The notes under the pieces are model-generated. The model worked only from the letters and a program-made list of their open reading frames with translations, ran no database searches and was not told where the DNA came from. This document shows, in pieces, positions 25,650 to 34,926 of a stretch of DNA of 64,000 nucleotides. The position numbers were made by a program, and so were the translations under genes. This stretch comes from UTCHB3 sp008363265. Its GTDB lineage: Bacteria; Bacteroidota; Ignavibacteria; Ignavibacteriales; Ignavibacteriaceae. Where the stretch lies: assembly GCA_045863055.1 (NCBI GenBank), contig BTUW01000018.1:1-64000 (forward strand), read 5' to 3'. Each line of letters starts with the position of its first letter. Within the stretch, counting starts at the first letter, position 1.

Positions 25650-28600
25650 GGGGGACTGTGAAGGTGAAACTTGTTCCCTCCCCGGGAACGCTTCTTACAT
25701 AAATTTCACCACCGTTTATTTCTACATATTCTTTGCAGATCAGGAGGCCGAGTCCCGTTCCTTTTTCCTTGTTGGTGCCTTCCTTCACGAGGATCGTTTC
25801 CTTTTTAAACAGCTTGTCTGTCTCCTCCGCGGTCATGCCGCTACCGGAGTCACTTATCGAGATAGAGTAAAGGTCACCTTTTCTGTCGCCGGCGATGGTG
25901 ATCAGGTCGTTCTCATGAGAGAATTTGATAGCGTTCGAGATCAGGTTCTGCAGCACGGTTTTGATCATCATTTTATCAGCAACTACTGCGATCCCGTCCT
26001 CGAGTTCAGTAATGATCTCGATCTTTTTCTCGGACAAATTCCCGCTCAACACATCTGTGGTTTCTTTTATCATCAATTCGAGTGTGAGAAACTCAGGATC
26101 GAAGTTAACCCTTCCCATCTCGATCCGGAACCAGTGGAGAAGGTTATTGATGGTAGAATAAAGGCTTTTTGACACCGAATTCACGCTTTTCAGATAAGAC
26201 CTTTTCTCACTATCAGTCAAATCATCGTAATCTTCAGTAACGATCTGGAGGTATCCCAGAATTGCAGAGAAGGGGCTTCTGATATCGTGAGCGAGAGTGG
26301 AGATAAATCTGTTTTTTGAACTGTCGATCTCCTGAAGTTCTGTATTCCTCTCCTCGAGCTCCTTCTTCTTCATCTCCAGCTGTGATGTGCGCTGTTCGAC
26401 CAGCGATTCAAGCTCAACGTTACGCTTTCGGATCGCGTTAACTTTCATGTAATATCCGCCGATCAGAATACCCGCAAGCATTATCGCGAGGATCGCCCTG
26501 AACCACCAGGTTTGCCAGAAAGGGGGGAGGATAGTGATATTAAGTGATGCTTCATTTCCGGCCCGGTTGCCTTCCCTGTCCAGGGTGTACACTCTGAAAG
26601 TATACTCACCAGGAGGAAGGTTGCTGTAGATCGCACGTCTGTCAGTGGAGGGGATCGAGTAGCCTGCCTCAAGCCCTTCAAGAATATAAACGTATCTTGT
26701 GCCCGGCTCGAAAGCCGAGAATTCGATCGTAATCCCGTTTTCATCATGCTTCAGTGTTATAGATCTTTTCAGATGTTCAGCCGAATCGAGAATCACTCTT
26801 CCATTAAACTCGCCTATCGGCAACTTACGGGAAAAAAGGCTTATTCCTGTGATCAGAACAGGAGGCAGTATTTCTGTTCTGTTTACTTTTACGGGATCGA
26901 TGATGTTCACTCCTTCAGTACCTCCGAATACGAGTGATCCGTCTTTAAGCTTATGATAGGCCTTCGAGTTGAACTCATAACCCTGCAGGCCGTCAGCGAG
27001 TGTAAAACTTGCGAAGCGACCGGATGCCGGGTTGAATCTTGCGATCCCCACATTGGTCGAAACCCAAATATTTCCATCCCTGTCTTCAAGAATTCCATAG
27101 ATGAGGTCGCCGGGAAGCCCATTGTGTGTGGAATAATCCCTTACCGTTTTTTTACCGGAGTCATAGACGGAAAGCCCGGAAGTCGTGCCTATATAGAAGA
27201 GGTACCCGTCTTTGATGTAGATCGATCTTGTATCGCTGGAACTGATCGCAAGTGGTGTCGTCTCGGAACTTAAAAACGGTTTGTAGCTCATGGTTGATCT
27301 GTCAAAGATCATCACTCCCTGACGTTCGGTGCAGAGAAACAACTTATCCCCTTGCTCTGCTATCGCGAAGATTATGCCGAACGACGCGAGAGAATCCTGC
27401 GCAATTAATGGCGGATGATACCGGACAGTTCCTTTTCTCGTATTTAACGAATGGAGTCCGAATTCCGTTGCCACCCATAAAAGACTGTCGTTGCCCCAAT
27501 GGAGTGAATAGACATAGTCTCCTCTGATAAAGTCAGACTTTCCTTTAACCCTGCCGGCTCTCTCGAGCTTTCCGTTCTGCACATCATACAGATACAAGCC
27601 GTTACCTTCAGTTCCCATCCAGACCTTTTTGGATATCTCAAAAATATCCTCGGCCATCGAGAAGGCAACCATGTAAGACCCGGGTTTTAACTGCTCATTC
27701 CCTTTTTCGGGATAGAGTTTACTGAATCCCTCGTCAAATCTCGCGAATCCATCGTAACCGGAGACCATAACAGACCGGTCTGAGAGTTCAAGGATCGATC
27801 GGACGCTTTTCATATGCCCGCCGAAATGGCTGACCTTTTTGAAGAGACTTCCTTCGGGTTTGAAGTACACCAGTCCGGTACCATTCGTACCGCCCCAATA
27901 GGTCCCGGTTCTGTCTTTGCTGAAGACCAGAATATCAGGAATGTTTCTCTGACCGGCTTCTTCAGTTTCTGTTATACGGGTGAACTTGTCCTCATCAAAA
28001 GAGTAAGAGAACCATCCGCTTTTCAGAAAAGATATTATGATAGTCCCGTTTTCATAAGAGTGGATGCCGATCGGGACTGCCTTAATTGGGGGCTTCAGTT
28101 CCCTGAGTACCTTACCGGTTTTATCGAAAACATGAACTCCCAGCAGGTCCGATGCGTAGATTCTTCCCTTTGAGTCTGTGGTCAGAAACGGGATGGTTCC
28201 GTTCTTGACGGTAAGCTGATTGCCCTTCGGCATGAAGACCATTTTCGCCTGCCGGGTTCTAACATCAAGCATGTAAAGGCCTTCACCGCCCGTGCCGATC
28301 CAAAGTTTTCCCTCGCTGTCCTCGATCATTGTTCTAATGCTTCTCTCGTTTTCGGTCGGATCTGCAGAAAGGGGCATAACTAGTTCAGTTGTACTGCTCT
28401 CCATATGAAGTTTGAGAACGCCTGCGTGAGTTCCAAGGTAAATGAATCCGGAATAATTGGAGGGGACCACAAGCTGGGTAACCGACTTGACATGTAATGC
28501 CCGCGATTTTATGTCACGGAGCGCCAAATGCCTGAACCTTTGAGTGACGGGGTCGAAGATATCAATTCCCTGATTGTGGGCGACAACTATTCTTCCATCC

Positions 28601-28884
28601 GGCAATTCGGTCAGATCGTAGATCACATTGTTCGTCAGGGAGTTTTTGATATTCCGGTTGTTTCTGAAGACAAGGAATGAGTAGCCGTCAAACCGGTTCA
28701 GGCCGTCAGCCGTTCCAAACCAGTGGAAGCCTGACCTGTCCTGCAGGATACAGGTAACCCGTCCCTGCGAGAGGCCTTCCCGGGTTCCGAGACCTGTGAA
28801 CTGGAATTTTTCCGTTTTCTGATACTGCGCCAGAAGTGGCGCGGTAAAAAGGAAAAGAGTTAAAAATCTAATTAAAAATAACAT
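25624..28884 (-). CDS. Propeller sensor histidine kinase (two-component regulator propeller, Y_Y_Y domain)
   Basis: 1086 residues from ATG 28884 (an upstream in-frame GTG at 28899 is possible but has no ribosome binding site). The signal peptide is at the N-terminus (LFLIRFLTLFLFTAPLLAQ). The periplasmic part carries many two-component-propeller repeats (QDRSGFHWFGTADGLNRFDG, DSEGKLWIGTGGEGLYML, DRDGNIWVSTNVGIARFN) forming two propellers, then a Y_Y_Y domain (YSNLPPGEYTFRVYTLDREG). One membrane helix precedes a coiled coil and a kinase core: H-box LAHDIRSPFSAI with His about 866, N-box LQNLISNAIKF, G1 DSGSGM, G2 GTGLGLLICKEY. Unlike hybrid HTCS sensors there is no receiver or AraC domain, and no response regulator gene is adjacent. 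Signal unknown. Confidence 0.94.
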   Translation of the reverse strand: MLFLIRFLTLFLFTAPLLAQYQKTEKFQFTGLGTREGLSQGRVTCILQDRSGFHWFGTADGLNRFDGYSFLVFRNNRNIKNSLTNNVIYDLTELPDGRIVVAHNQGIDIFDPVTQRFRHLALRDIKSRALHVKSVTQLVVPSNYSGFIYLGTHAGVLKLHMESSTTELVMPLSADPTENERSIRTMIEDSEGKLWIGTGGEGLYMLDVRTRQAKMVFMPKGNQLTVKNGTIPFLTTDSKGRIYASDLLGVHVFDKTGKVLRELKPPIKAVPIGIHSYENGTIIISFLKSGWFSYSFDEDKFTRITETEEAGQRNIPDILVFSKDRTGTYWGGTNGTGLVYFKPEGSLFKKVSHFGGHMKSVRSILELSDRSVMVSGYDGFARFDEGFSKLYPEKGNEQLKPGSYMVAFSMAEDIFEISKKVWMGTEGNGLYLYDVQNGKLERAGRVKGKSDFIRGDYVYSLHWGNDSLLWVATEFGLHSLNTRKGTVRYHPPLIAQDSLASFGIIFAIAEQGDKLFLCTERQGVMIFDRSTMSYKPFLSSETTPLAISSSDTRSIYIKDGYLFYIGTTSGLSVYDSGKKTVRDYSTHNGLPGDLIYGILEDRDGNIWVSTNVGIARFNPASGRFASFTLADGLQGYEFNSKAYHKLKDGSLVFGGTEGVNIIDPVKVNRTEILPPVLITGISLFSRKLPIGEFNGRVILDSAEHLKRSITLKHDENGITIEFSAFEPGTRYVYILEGLEAGYSIPSTDRRAIYSNLPPGEYTFRVYTLDREGNRAGNEASLNITILPPFWQTWWFRAILAIMLAGILIGGYYMKVNAIRKRNVELESLVEQRTSQLEMKKKELEERNTELQEIDSSKNRFISTLAHDIRSPFSAILGYLQIVTEDYDDLTDSEKRSYLKSVNSVSKSLYSTINNLLHWFRIEMGRVNFDPEFLTLELMIKETTDVLSGNLSEKKIEIITELEDGIAVVADKMMIKTVLQNLISNAIKFSHENDLITIAGDRKGDLYSISISDSGSGMTAEETDKLFKKETILVKEGTNKEKGTGLGLLICKEYVEINGGEIYVRSVPGEGTSFTFTVPLKKEDRQG

Positions 28885-29116
28885 TTGGAAGAGTACCACT
28901 AAAACCGTTTATAAAATTACAAATATTTATCGTAAGTTTTCACTTGTGAATAAAACTTGTGGAACTTTTTTTATTTACGGCATCACACGTCGAAAGTTAT
29001 TTTGTTATTAGCTGAAAAGAGATTATTTTAACGGTTCAATCACTGCAATTTCTGCCCGCCGGGCTGCAAAAACGGCGGCATAACGGAACAAACCATCACA
29101 AATACAGGAATCAGGA

Positions 29117-29779
29117 ATGTTAGCACTTGCTGCAATATTACTTTTGTCATATCTTATCGGCTCAATACCATTTGGCATCATAGTTGCCAAGAGGAAAGGT
29201 ATCGATATAAAATCGCATGGCAGCGGTAATACCGGAGGTACGAATGTTTTCCGCACCCTGGGACCGAAATATGGCCTCTCGGTCATTCTGCTCGACGCTC
29301 TCAAAGGCGTTATCGCTGTGGTATTTGTTTCGCAACTCTATTACATTGATCCGGTTGCACTTAATAACCAGACCCCATTTCAGGATATCACGATCATCAG
29401 GATCATGGCCGGTATTTTCGCAATAATCGGGCATATCTGGAGTGTTTTTGCCTCATTCAAAGGCGGCAAAGGTGTTGCAACCGCGCTGGGCATGATGCTT
29501 TCGATCACCACCGTTGACATGCTTGTCGCCCTCGGTATCTTCATAATCGTGGTTGGCATATTCAAATATGTCTCGCTCGGTTCGATCATGGCCGCGATCA
29601 CCGTTCCACTAACACTTTTCATCCGTCAGAACATTTTCCATGCCGAAGTGCAGGGATACGGGACGCTTCTTCCTTTCGTCCTGGCGGTTTCAATACTGCT
29701 GGTTTACATGCACCGGTCAAATATTCAGAGGTTGCTCAAGGGGAACGAGAACAAGATATCGTTCGGCAAAAAGAAGTAA
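29117..29779 (+). CDS. plsY: Glycerol-3-phosphate acyltransferase PlsY
   Basis: 220 residues. PlsY acylates glycerol-3-phosphate with acyl-phosphate, the first step of phospholipid synthesis in most bacteria. It is an integral membrane protein. Seen: GSIPFGIIVAKRKGIDIKSHGSGNTGGTNVFR (motif 1, here in two parts), ALKGVIAVV, GHIWSVFASFKGGKGVATALG (motif 2) and the C-terminal LLVYMHRSNIQRLLKGNENK (motif 3). At least five hydrophobic segments. GGAATCAGGA precedes the ATG. It is followed after 7 bp by gpsA, which makes its substrate, so the pair forms a glycerolipid operon. Confidence 0.97.
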   Translation: MLALAAILLLSYLIGSIPFGIIVAKRKGIDIKSHGSGNTGGTNVFRTLGPKYGLSVILLDALKGVIAVVFVSQLYYIDPVALNNQTPFQDITIIRIMAGIFAIIGHIWSVFASFKGGKGVATALGMMLSITTVDMLVALGIFIIVVGIFKYVSLGSIMAAITVPLTLFIRQNIFHAEVQGYGTLLPFVLAVSILLVYMHRSNIQRLLKGNENKISFGKKK

Positions 29780-29786
29780 CAGCCCA

Positions 29787-30791
29787 ATGAATATCTCGGT
29801 TCTGGGAGCAGGTGCCTGGGGTACCACCCTCGCCATTCTCCTCAGTGATAACGGACACAACGTTACGCTTTGGGAGTATAACGATACCTACGCCAACATG
29901 CTTGAGGAGAAGCGGGAGAATATAATCTACCTCCCGGGTATTCCATTCCCGAAAAATCTCCGTATTTCCAACAGTCTGGATCAGGCCGCGACTGGTAAGG
30001 ATATTATTGTCACCGCAATCCCGACCCAGTTTACGAGATCGGCACTTCAACAGATCAGTTTTGAAAAACTTAATAACACTGTTCTGGTTTCGGTCTCCAA
30101 AGGGATTGAGAAGGGCCACCTGCTGACAGTAAGCCAGATTTACAGGGATGTTTTCCCACAGTTGACAGATCATCAGGTCGGGGTTCTTTCCGGGCCTAGT
30201 CATGCTGAAGAAGTAAGTAAAAAGATTCCCACAACAGTCGTGGCCGCCTGCAAGGATCACGACACTTCGAAACTCATCCAGGACGCCTTCATTAACCGCT
30301 ATTTCCGTGTATATTCATCCACTGATGTAGTGGGAGTTGAACTTGGCGGTGCATTCAAAAACGTAATAGCCATCGGCGCAGGTATCCTCGATGGTATGGG
30401 CATGGGTGACAACACAAAAGCCGCAATAATGACGCGCGGAACTGCGGAAATTACCCGGCTCGGACTTGCAATGGGAGCTCAGCCTCATACCTTTTCGGGT
30501 CTCTCCGGGATGGGTGATCTGATCGTAACATGTATGAGCCGGCACAGCCGAAACCGGTACGTCGGCGAAAAGATCGGCAGCGGAATGAAATTGAAAGAGG
30601 TACTCGCCCAAATGACCGCAGTGGCTGAAGGTGTGGAAACCTCGAACTCCGCCATGCAACTTGCACTCAAGCACGGAATCGAAGTGCCGATCACCACCGA
30701 AGTTTACCGCATCCTCTTCGAGGACAAAGACCCCGGACAGGCCATTCACGACCTCATGACCAGGGACAGGAAAGAGGAGTATAGAGCTTAG
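29787..30791 (+). CDS. gpsA: Glycerol-3-phosphate dehydrogenase [NAD(P)+]
   Basis: 334 residues. GpsA reduces dihydroxyacetone phosphate to sn-glycerol-3-phosphate for phospholipids. The ATG at 29787 is chosen because the protein begins right at the Rossmann fold (MNISVLGAGAWGTTLAILLS); a longer frame starting inside plsY adds 49 residues that do not look like protein. Further motifs: VSVSKGIEKG, GVLSGPSHAEEV, GAFKNVIAIGAGILDGMGMG with the catalytic Lys, GLSGMGDLIVTC. Starts 7 bp after plsY. Another array of 7-bp repeats begins directly after its TAG stop. Confidence 0.97.
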   Translation: MNISVLGAGAWGTTLAILLSDNGHNVTLWEYNDTYANMLEEKRENIIYLPGIPFPKNLRISNSLDQAATGKDIIVTAIPTQFTRSALQQISFEKLNNTVLVSVSKGIEKGHLLTVSQIYRDVFPQLTDHQVGVLSGPSHAEEVSKKIPTTVVAACKDHDTSKLIQDAFINRYFRVYSSTDVVGVELGGAFKNVIAIGAGILDGMGMGDNTKAAIMTRGTAEITRLGLAMGAQPHTFSGLSGMGDLIVTCMSRHSRNRYVGEKIGSGMKLKEVLAQMTAVAEGVETSNSAMQLALKHGIEVPITTEVYRILFEDKDPGQAIHDLMTRDRKEEYRA

Positions 30792-30861
30792 TAGCTATTA
30801 GCGATTAGCTATCAGCTCTTAGCGGATCCCCATCACAAATCGCTAATAGCTTATCCCTCAT
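30792..30861. repeat. 7-bp repeat array with 13-bp inverted repeat after gpsA
   Basis: From the base after the gpsA stop: TAGCTAT, TAGCGAT, TAGCTAT, CAGCTCT, TAGCGGA, TCCCCAT, CACAAAT, CGCTAAT, AGCTTAT, CCCTCAT, in 7-bp phase. AGCTATTAGCGAT (30793-30805) is exactly complementary to ATCGCTAATAGCT (30839-30851), so the array folds as a hairpin with a 33-base loop. Confidence 0.85.
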
Positions 30862-30941
30862 CTCTTCCACTCAACTATTTAACAAGCCATTACCCCTCCT
30901 TTTTTTGTAATTTTCCGATCAGCAATAATTGAAAGACAAAT

Positions 30942-31865
30942 ATGACAGAAATAGCCGGCAGCCGTAACCTCACCAAGGTCTATTCGGGCAAGGTAAAGGT
31001 AAAGGCCCTTGATGAATTTTCAATATCCGTTCAGCCCGGACAGATATTTGGTCTGCTCGGACAGAACGGGGCAGGAAAGACCACTTTTATCAAGATTCTT
31101 CTTGGGATAATAAGCCACACTTCGGGCAGTTATTCCCTTTTCGGATCGGACCATCCTGAACACCTGGTAAAAAAGAGGATCGGTTATCTCCCGGAGAATG
31201 TGAGCTTCCCGGAGGTGTTTACTGCACAACAGAATATGGAAGCTTTCGCCGGTTTTTACAGGATGGATAGAGAACTTACACGGAAGCGGACCGGAGAGCT
31301 CTTCGAAATGCTGGGATTATCAAAGATCGCCAACCGCAGAACCAAGACCTTCTCGAAAGGGCAGAACCAGAGGCTTGGTCTGGCCCGTGCATTGCTTCAC
31401 GATCCGGATCTGATAATACTCGATGAACCAACAGACGGCATCGACCCTGTAGGAAGGAAAGAGATCAGAACGATTCTTCAGGACCTTCGTTCCCGGGGAA
31501 AAACGATCTTCCTTAACAGCCACATACTCTCTGAAGTGGAGATGGTTACTGATTCGGTTGCGATTCTTCACAAAGGGAAGCTGTTAAGAACCGGATCGAT
31601 CGATGAACTGACATCGGAAAACTCCGGTTATGAGCTGAAACTCTCCCGCGGTTTAACCCTGCAGGAGGAGAATTCAATAGTTTATCTTGAAAAGACGGGG
31701 GAAAATGTTTACAGATACAACGGATCGGATATAGAGGGACTGAACAGGATGATCGATAAAGTCAGAATTCTTGATGTGCTTATTCATGAGATCGCGCTCA
31801 AGAAATCAAATCTGGAAGACCTTTTCATCAAAACCATCAGTTCCGACGAAGGAGGCAAGAGATGA
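30942..31865 (+). CDS. ABC transporter ATP-binding protein (ABC-2 type)
   Basis: 307 residues. Nucleotide-binding domain: Walker A GQNGAGKTT (about 40-48), Q-loop region IGYLPENVSF, signature FSKGQNQRLGLARALLHDP (the SKG form common in ABC-2 exporters), Walker B LIILDEPTDGIDP, and switch His in LNSHILSEVEMV. A C-terminal extension of about 90 residues follows, as in exporters of the NosF/YadG/CcmA-like group. Its end overlaps the permease start by 4 bp (ATGA), so the two form one transporter. The transported substrate cannot be read from the sequence. Confidence 0.94.
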   Translation: MTEIAGSRNLTKVYSGKVKVKALDEFSISVQPGQIFGLLGQNGAGKTTFIKILLGIISHTSGSYSLFGSDHPEHLVKKRIGYLPENVSFPEVFTAQQNMEAFAGFYRMDRELTRKRTGELFEMLGLSKIANRRTKTFSKGQNQRLGLARALLHDPDLIILDEPTDGIDPVGRKEIRTILQDLRSRGKTIFLNSHILSEVEMVTDSVAILHKGKLLRTGSIDELTSENSGYELKLSRGLTLQEENSIVYLEKTGENVYRYNGSDIEGLNRMIDKVRILDVLIHEIALKKSNLEDLFIKTISSDEGGKR

Positions 31866-32665
31866 AGGGTTTAACGCAATCCATTGTATTTTTCTTCAGG
31901 CACATTTACCGGAGCAAGTCATTCTGGGTTACTGTTGGTGGAATTGTTGTGATGTTCCTTCTTACATGGGGAATATCGGCATCGGTATTCAACAACATTC
32001 CTCCCGGAACGAAGGAAGGCAAGGTAGTAACGGCATATGACATGACATCCGTTAATCTTCTGAACGGTATGGCGCAGTTGATGGTTTACATCGGTCTCTT
32101 CGCTGCGGCGCTCAATGTGAACTCAGTAGTAAAGCGGGGAGTGCTCGATCTTTTCCTGTCGTTACCCGTGAGAAGATGGGAACTTTTAACCGGTGCTTTC
32201 ATCGCCGGAATACTTTTCGAGCTGACTGTACTGGCTATCGTGATCTCCGGGTCGTGGTTGATCCATTCATCTGTATTTGGTATCTACTACGGCGAAAATC
32301 TTCACTGGGGTCTCTTGAACCTGCTTGGGTTTGTGGTGATGTTCCATCTTGTTCTGTTTCTCTCGTTCGGATTCCGGTCGCCGATCGCCGGATTGCTCGT
32401 TGCGATAGCATATGCGGTAGTTGTATCGCCGATACTATTTGTGGCGCGGGAGCTTACCTCAACATCGGGGAATGCAGTACTGCGGGAGACAGTCAACACG
32501 CTTTACTGGATACTTCCGAAGAGTGCTGAACTCGCTAACCCTTTCTTCATGAGCTCTCAACCGCTGCCGGAGGGGCATATTTTAAAGCTTATATTAAGCA
32601 CGATCTTCTTTATTTTTACCGTTTTCGGTTTAACAATTATTGTTTTTGAGAAAAAAGACCATTGA
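31862..32665 (+). CDS. ABC-2 type transporter permease
   Basis: 267 residues with about six hydrophobic segments: an N-terminal helix after a short cytoplasmic part (FWVTVGGIVVMFLLTWGIS), a loop, then MAQLMVYIGLFAAALNV, the motif KRGVLDLFLSLPVRRWELLTGAFI that is typical of ABC-2 membrane proteins (compare NosY), and further pairs of helices to the C-terminus (IFFIFTVFGLTIIVFEKKDH). Translated from an ATG overlapping the stop of the ATPase gene. No receptor or accessory gene follows; the next gene is preceded by its own sigma-54-type promoter. Confidence 0.92.
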   Translation: MKGLTQSIVFFFRHIYRSKSFWVTVGGIVVMFLLTWGISASVFNNIPPGTKEGKVVTAYDMTSVNLLNGMAQLMVYIGLFAAALNVNSVVKRGVLDLFLSLPVRRWELLTGAFIAGILFELTVLAIVISGSWLIHSSVFGIYYGENLHWGLLNLLGFVVMFHLVLFLSFGFRSPIAGLLVAIAYAVVVSPILFVARELTSTSGNAVLRETVNTLYWILPKSAELANPFFMSSQPLPEGHILKLILSTIFFIFTVFGLTIIVFEKKDH

Positions 32666-32700
32666 AAGTGCCATTTCCTGCTCAAATTTAGCGGTTTGGT

Positions 32701-32717
32701 TTGGCACTATTATTGCT
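32701..32717 (+). promoter_or_regulatory. Sigma-54 (-24/-12) promoter
   Basis: TTGGCAC (32701-32707), five bases, then TTGCT (32713-32717). The GG (32703-32704) and GC (32715-32716) are separated by exactly 10 bases, as the RpoN consensus requires. Transcription would begin near 32728, about 28 bp ahead of the hydroxyacyl-CoA dehydrogenase start. A half-site GTGCCA complementary to TGGCAC lies 30 bp upstream. Confidence 0.75.
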
Positions 32718-32755
32718 TTACAAACAGAGCTAAATGTTTATTAAGGAAATGATTG

Positions 32756-33691
32756 ATGCAAGAAGATAACATAAATATTGATGATATACTGAAAAGATCG
32801 GTACTTTCCGAATCTGTTGATGCACTCAGCAGGGTCGGAATTATCGGGGCCGGTGTCATGGGTCAGGGTATCGCTCATGCTGTTGCAGCCAACGGAATTG
32901 AAGTGATAATTGTTGAGCGCGCCGCTGACAGGATCGAACACGCAAAAGGCAGCTTATCGGACAATATTGATATCGAGATCAAGAGGTGGGCAATGACCGC
33001 CTCGGAAAAAAAGGCGATAATGAGCCGTATCAGCTGGGTTACCGATATCAAACTGATCGCGGGTTGCGATCTGGTGATCGAAGCCGTTGATGAAGACTTC
33101 GAACTCAAGAAGAACATCTTTATTGAGCTCGACAAGATAGCCAAGAAAGAAACCATTTTTGTTTCAAACACTTCTACCCTTAGCCTGACCAAACTGGCAG
33201 AGGCCACAAGAAGACCCGACAAGGTGATCGGCATGCACTTCCTCAATCCGGTTCCCAAAAGACCGCTTGTAGAGGTGATCAAGTGTCTTCATACTTCGTC
33301 GACCACTTTGAAGACAATCAAAGAATTCGCCAACCGTTTGGGTAAAACCTCGATAGAGGTTTATGAGTATCCCGGATATGTAACCACAAGATCGATCGTA
33401 CCGCTTCTGAATGAAGCGATGCACATCCTTCTCGAAGGTATTGCCTCCGCAAAGGATATCGATACTGCCATGAAGATCGGCTTCAACTTCCAGCAGGGGC
33501 CGCTTGAAATGGCTGACATGATGGGGCTCGACGAGGTTCTGGCCTGGATGGACACACTCTGGAAAACACTCGGTGAACCGAGATACAGGGCGTGCCCGAT
33601 CCTCAGAAAACTCGTGCGTGAACAGAAACTTGGCCGGAAAACCGGTCAGGGTTTCTATACTTATGACTCAAACGGTAAAATAATCTCGTAG
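32756..33691 (+). CDS. 3-hydroxyacyl-CoA (3-hydroxybutyryl-CoA) dehydrogenase family protein
   Basis: 311 residues from ATG 32756; TAAGGA is well spaced, and an in-frame TTG sits just before. NAD-dependent oxidation/reduction between 3-hydroxyacyl-CoA and 3-oxoacyl-CoA. Seen: an N-terminal lead of about 25 residues, then Rossmann GIIGAGVMGQGIAH (29-42), VIEAVDEDFELKK, SNTSTLSLTKLA, catalytic MHFLNPVPKRPLVEVI with its His, and the C-terminal helical domain with GYVTTRSIVPLLNEAMHI, GPLEMADMMGLDEVL and GRKTGQGFYTYD. It fits HbdA/PaaH-like enzymes. Followed after 6 bp by acetate kinase, an arrangement suggesting fermentative or acyl-CoA/acetate metabolism. The sigma-54 promoter upstream implies activator-controlled expression. 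Confidence 0.94.
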   Translation: MQEDNINIDDILKRSVLSESVDALSRVGIIGAGVMGQGIAHAVAANGIEVIIVERAADRIEHAKGSLSDNIDIEIKRWAMTASEKKAIMSRISWVTDIKLIAGCDLVIEAVDEDFELKKNIFIELDKIAKKETIFVSNTSTLSLTKLAEATRRPDKVIGMHFLNPVPKRPLVEVIKCLHTSSTTLKTIKEFANRLGKTSIEVYEYPGYVTTRSIVPLLNEAMHILLEGIASAKDIDTAMKIGFNFQQGPLEMADMMGLDEVLAWMDTLWKTLGEPRYRACPILRKLVREQKLGRKTGQGFYTYDSNGKIIS

Positions 33692-33697
33692 GCGATA

Positions 33698-34903
33698 ATG
33701 AAAGTATTAGTATTGAACTGCGGCAGCTCTTCGATTAAGTACCAGTTCTATGACACGGTACAAAGAGTTGCCCTCGCAAAAGGACTTGTCGACAGGATAG
33801 GGATGTCGGGAGCAGTGCTCACCCACACCCGGTTCGACGGCGACAAGATAAGTATTGTTGGCGAAATTCTCGATCACGCGATAGGTATCGAGTATGTTCT
33901 CGCGGTGCTTCTTTCGAAGAATCACGGAGTTATCGAGGACAAAAGTGAGATCGACGCAGTCGGTCACCGTGTTGTTCACGGTGGTGAAACATTCACAGGA
34001 TCTGTTCAGATCACCCCGGAAGTGGTAAAAGTGCTTCAGGACAATGTTGGTTTGGCACCACTTCACAATCCACCGAACATCAAAGGTATCCAGGCTGTTA
34101 CCCGCGTACTCCCTGATATACCTCAGGTGGGTGTTTTCGATACCGCGTTCCACTCGAACATGCAGCCCAAAGCTTACCTCTACGGTATTCCCTATGAACT
34201 TTACAAGAGGCATCAGATCAGACGCTACGGTTTCCACGGAACCTCTCACAGATTTGTGGCCGGAATTGCAGCCAAGAAACTCGGCAAGCATAAGGAAGAA
34301 CTCAAGATCGTTACCGCCCACCTCGGAAACGGATGCAGTATGGCAGCGATCGACAGAGGTACTTCGATAGACACCTCGATGGGATTCACTCCCCTCGAAG
34401 GTTTGCTGATGGGTACCCGCTGCGGCGATATCGACACATCGATCATCCTCCATGTAATGGGCAAGGAAGGCCTGCAACTCTCTGAAGCCAACACCCTCCT
34501 TAACAAGCACAGCGGCCTGATCGGCATCAGCGGTGAGTCATCCGACATGCGCGAGATAATCGCGGCGATGAAGGAAGGCCACAAACGGAGCCGCTATGCT
34601 TTCGAGGTTTTCTGCTACAGGATCACCAAATATATCGGTGCATATGCTGCGGCAATGGGTGGGGTTGATGCGCTTGTATTCACAGGCGGTATCGGTGAAA
34701 ATTCACCGGACGTCCGTGAGGAGGTCTGCAAGAGTCTCGCATTCATGGGTATCAAACTTGATCCGGAGAAGAACAACAACAAGGAAGAAGACCTCTCAGC
34801 AGATGGCTCAACCGTTCATGTTTTCAGGATCCCGACCAATGAAGAGCTGGTGATCGCCCTCGATACAGAGGTGATCGTTGCCCATCATGAGGTGGATATC
34901 TAA
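33698..34903 (+). CDS. ackA: Acetate kinase
   Basis: 401 residues. AckA converts acetyl phosphate + ADP to acetate + ATP (reversible). Seen: LVLNCGSSSIKYQFYD at the N-terminus, AVGHRVVHGGETF, DTAFHSNMQPKAYLYGIPYELY, IRRYGFHGTSHRFV, AHLGNGCSMAAIDRG, DTSMGFTPLEGLLMGTRCGDID, and GGVDALVFTGGIGENSPDVRE; the full family length. Starts 6 bp after the dehydrogenase stop and ends just before a strong intrinsic terminator, so the two genes form a bicistronic unit. No phosphotransacetylase gene is adjacent in this window. Confidence 0.97.
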   Translation: MKVLVLNCGSSSIKYQFYDTVQRVALAKGLVDRIGMSGAVLTHTRFDGDKISIVGEILDHAIGIEYVLAVLLSKNHGVIEDKSEIDAVGHRVVHGGETFTGSVQITPEVVKVLQDNVGLAPLHNPPNIKGIQAVTRVLPDIPQVGVFDTAFHSNMQPKAYLYGIPYELYKRHQIRRYGFHGTSHRFVAGIAAKKLGKHKEELKIVTAHLGNGCSMAAIDRGTSIDTSMGFTPLEGLLMGTRCGDIDTSIILHVMGKEGLQLSEANTLLNKHSGLIGISGESSDMREIIAAMKEGHKRSRYAFEVFCYRITKYIGAYAAAMGGVDALVFTGGIGENSPDVREEVCKSLAFMGIKLDPEKNNNKEEDLSADGSTVHVFRIPTNEELVIALDTEVIVAHHEVDI

Positions 34904-34926
34904 CAACTATTGTTGATGTTGTTTGA

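Noticed and set aside
29640..29786. Upstream extension of gpsA inside plsY
   Set aside because: The 49 extra residues are an out-of-frame reading of plsY; the Rossmann fold starts at ATG 29787.
31347..31400. Degenerate ABC signature (FSKGQ instead of LSGGQ)
   Set aside because: SKG-type signatures are common in ABC-2 exporters, so this is not a sign of an inactive protein.
33707..34510. 267-codon minus-strand frame inside ackA
   Set aside because: Shadow of the acetate kinase frame; no recognisable domain or start site.
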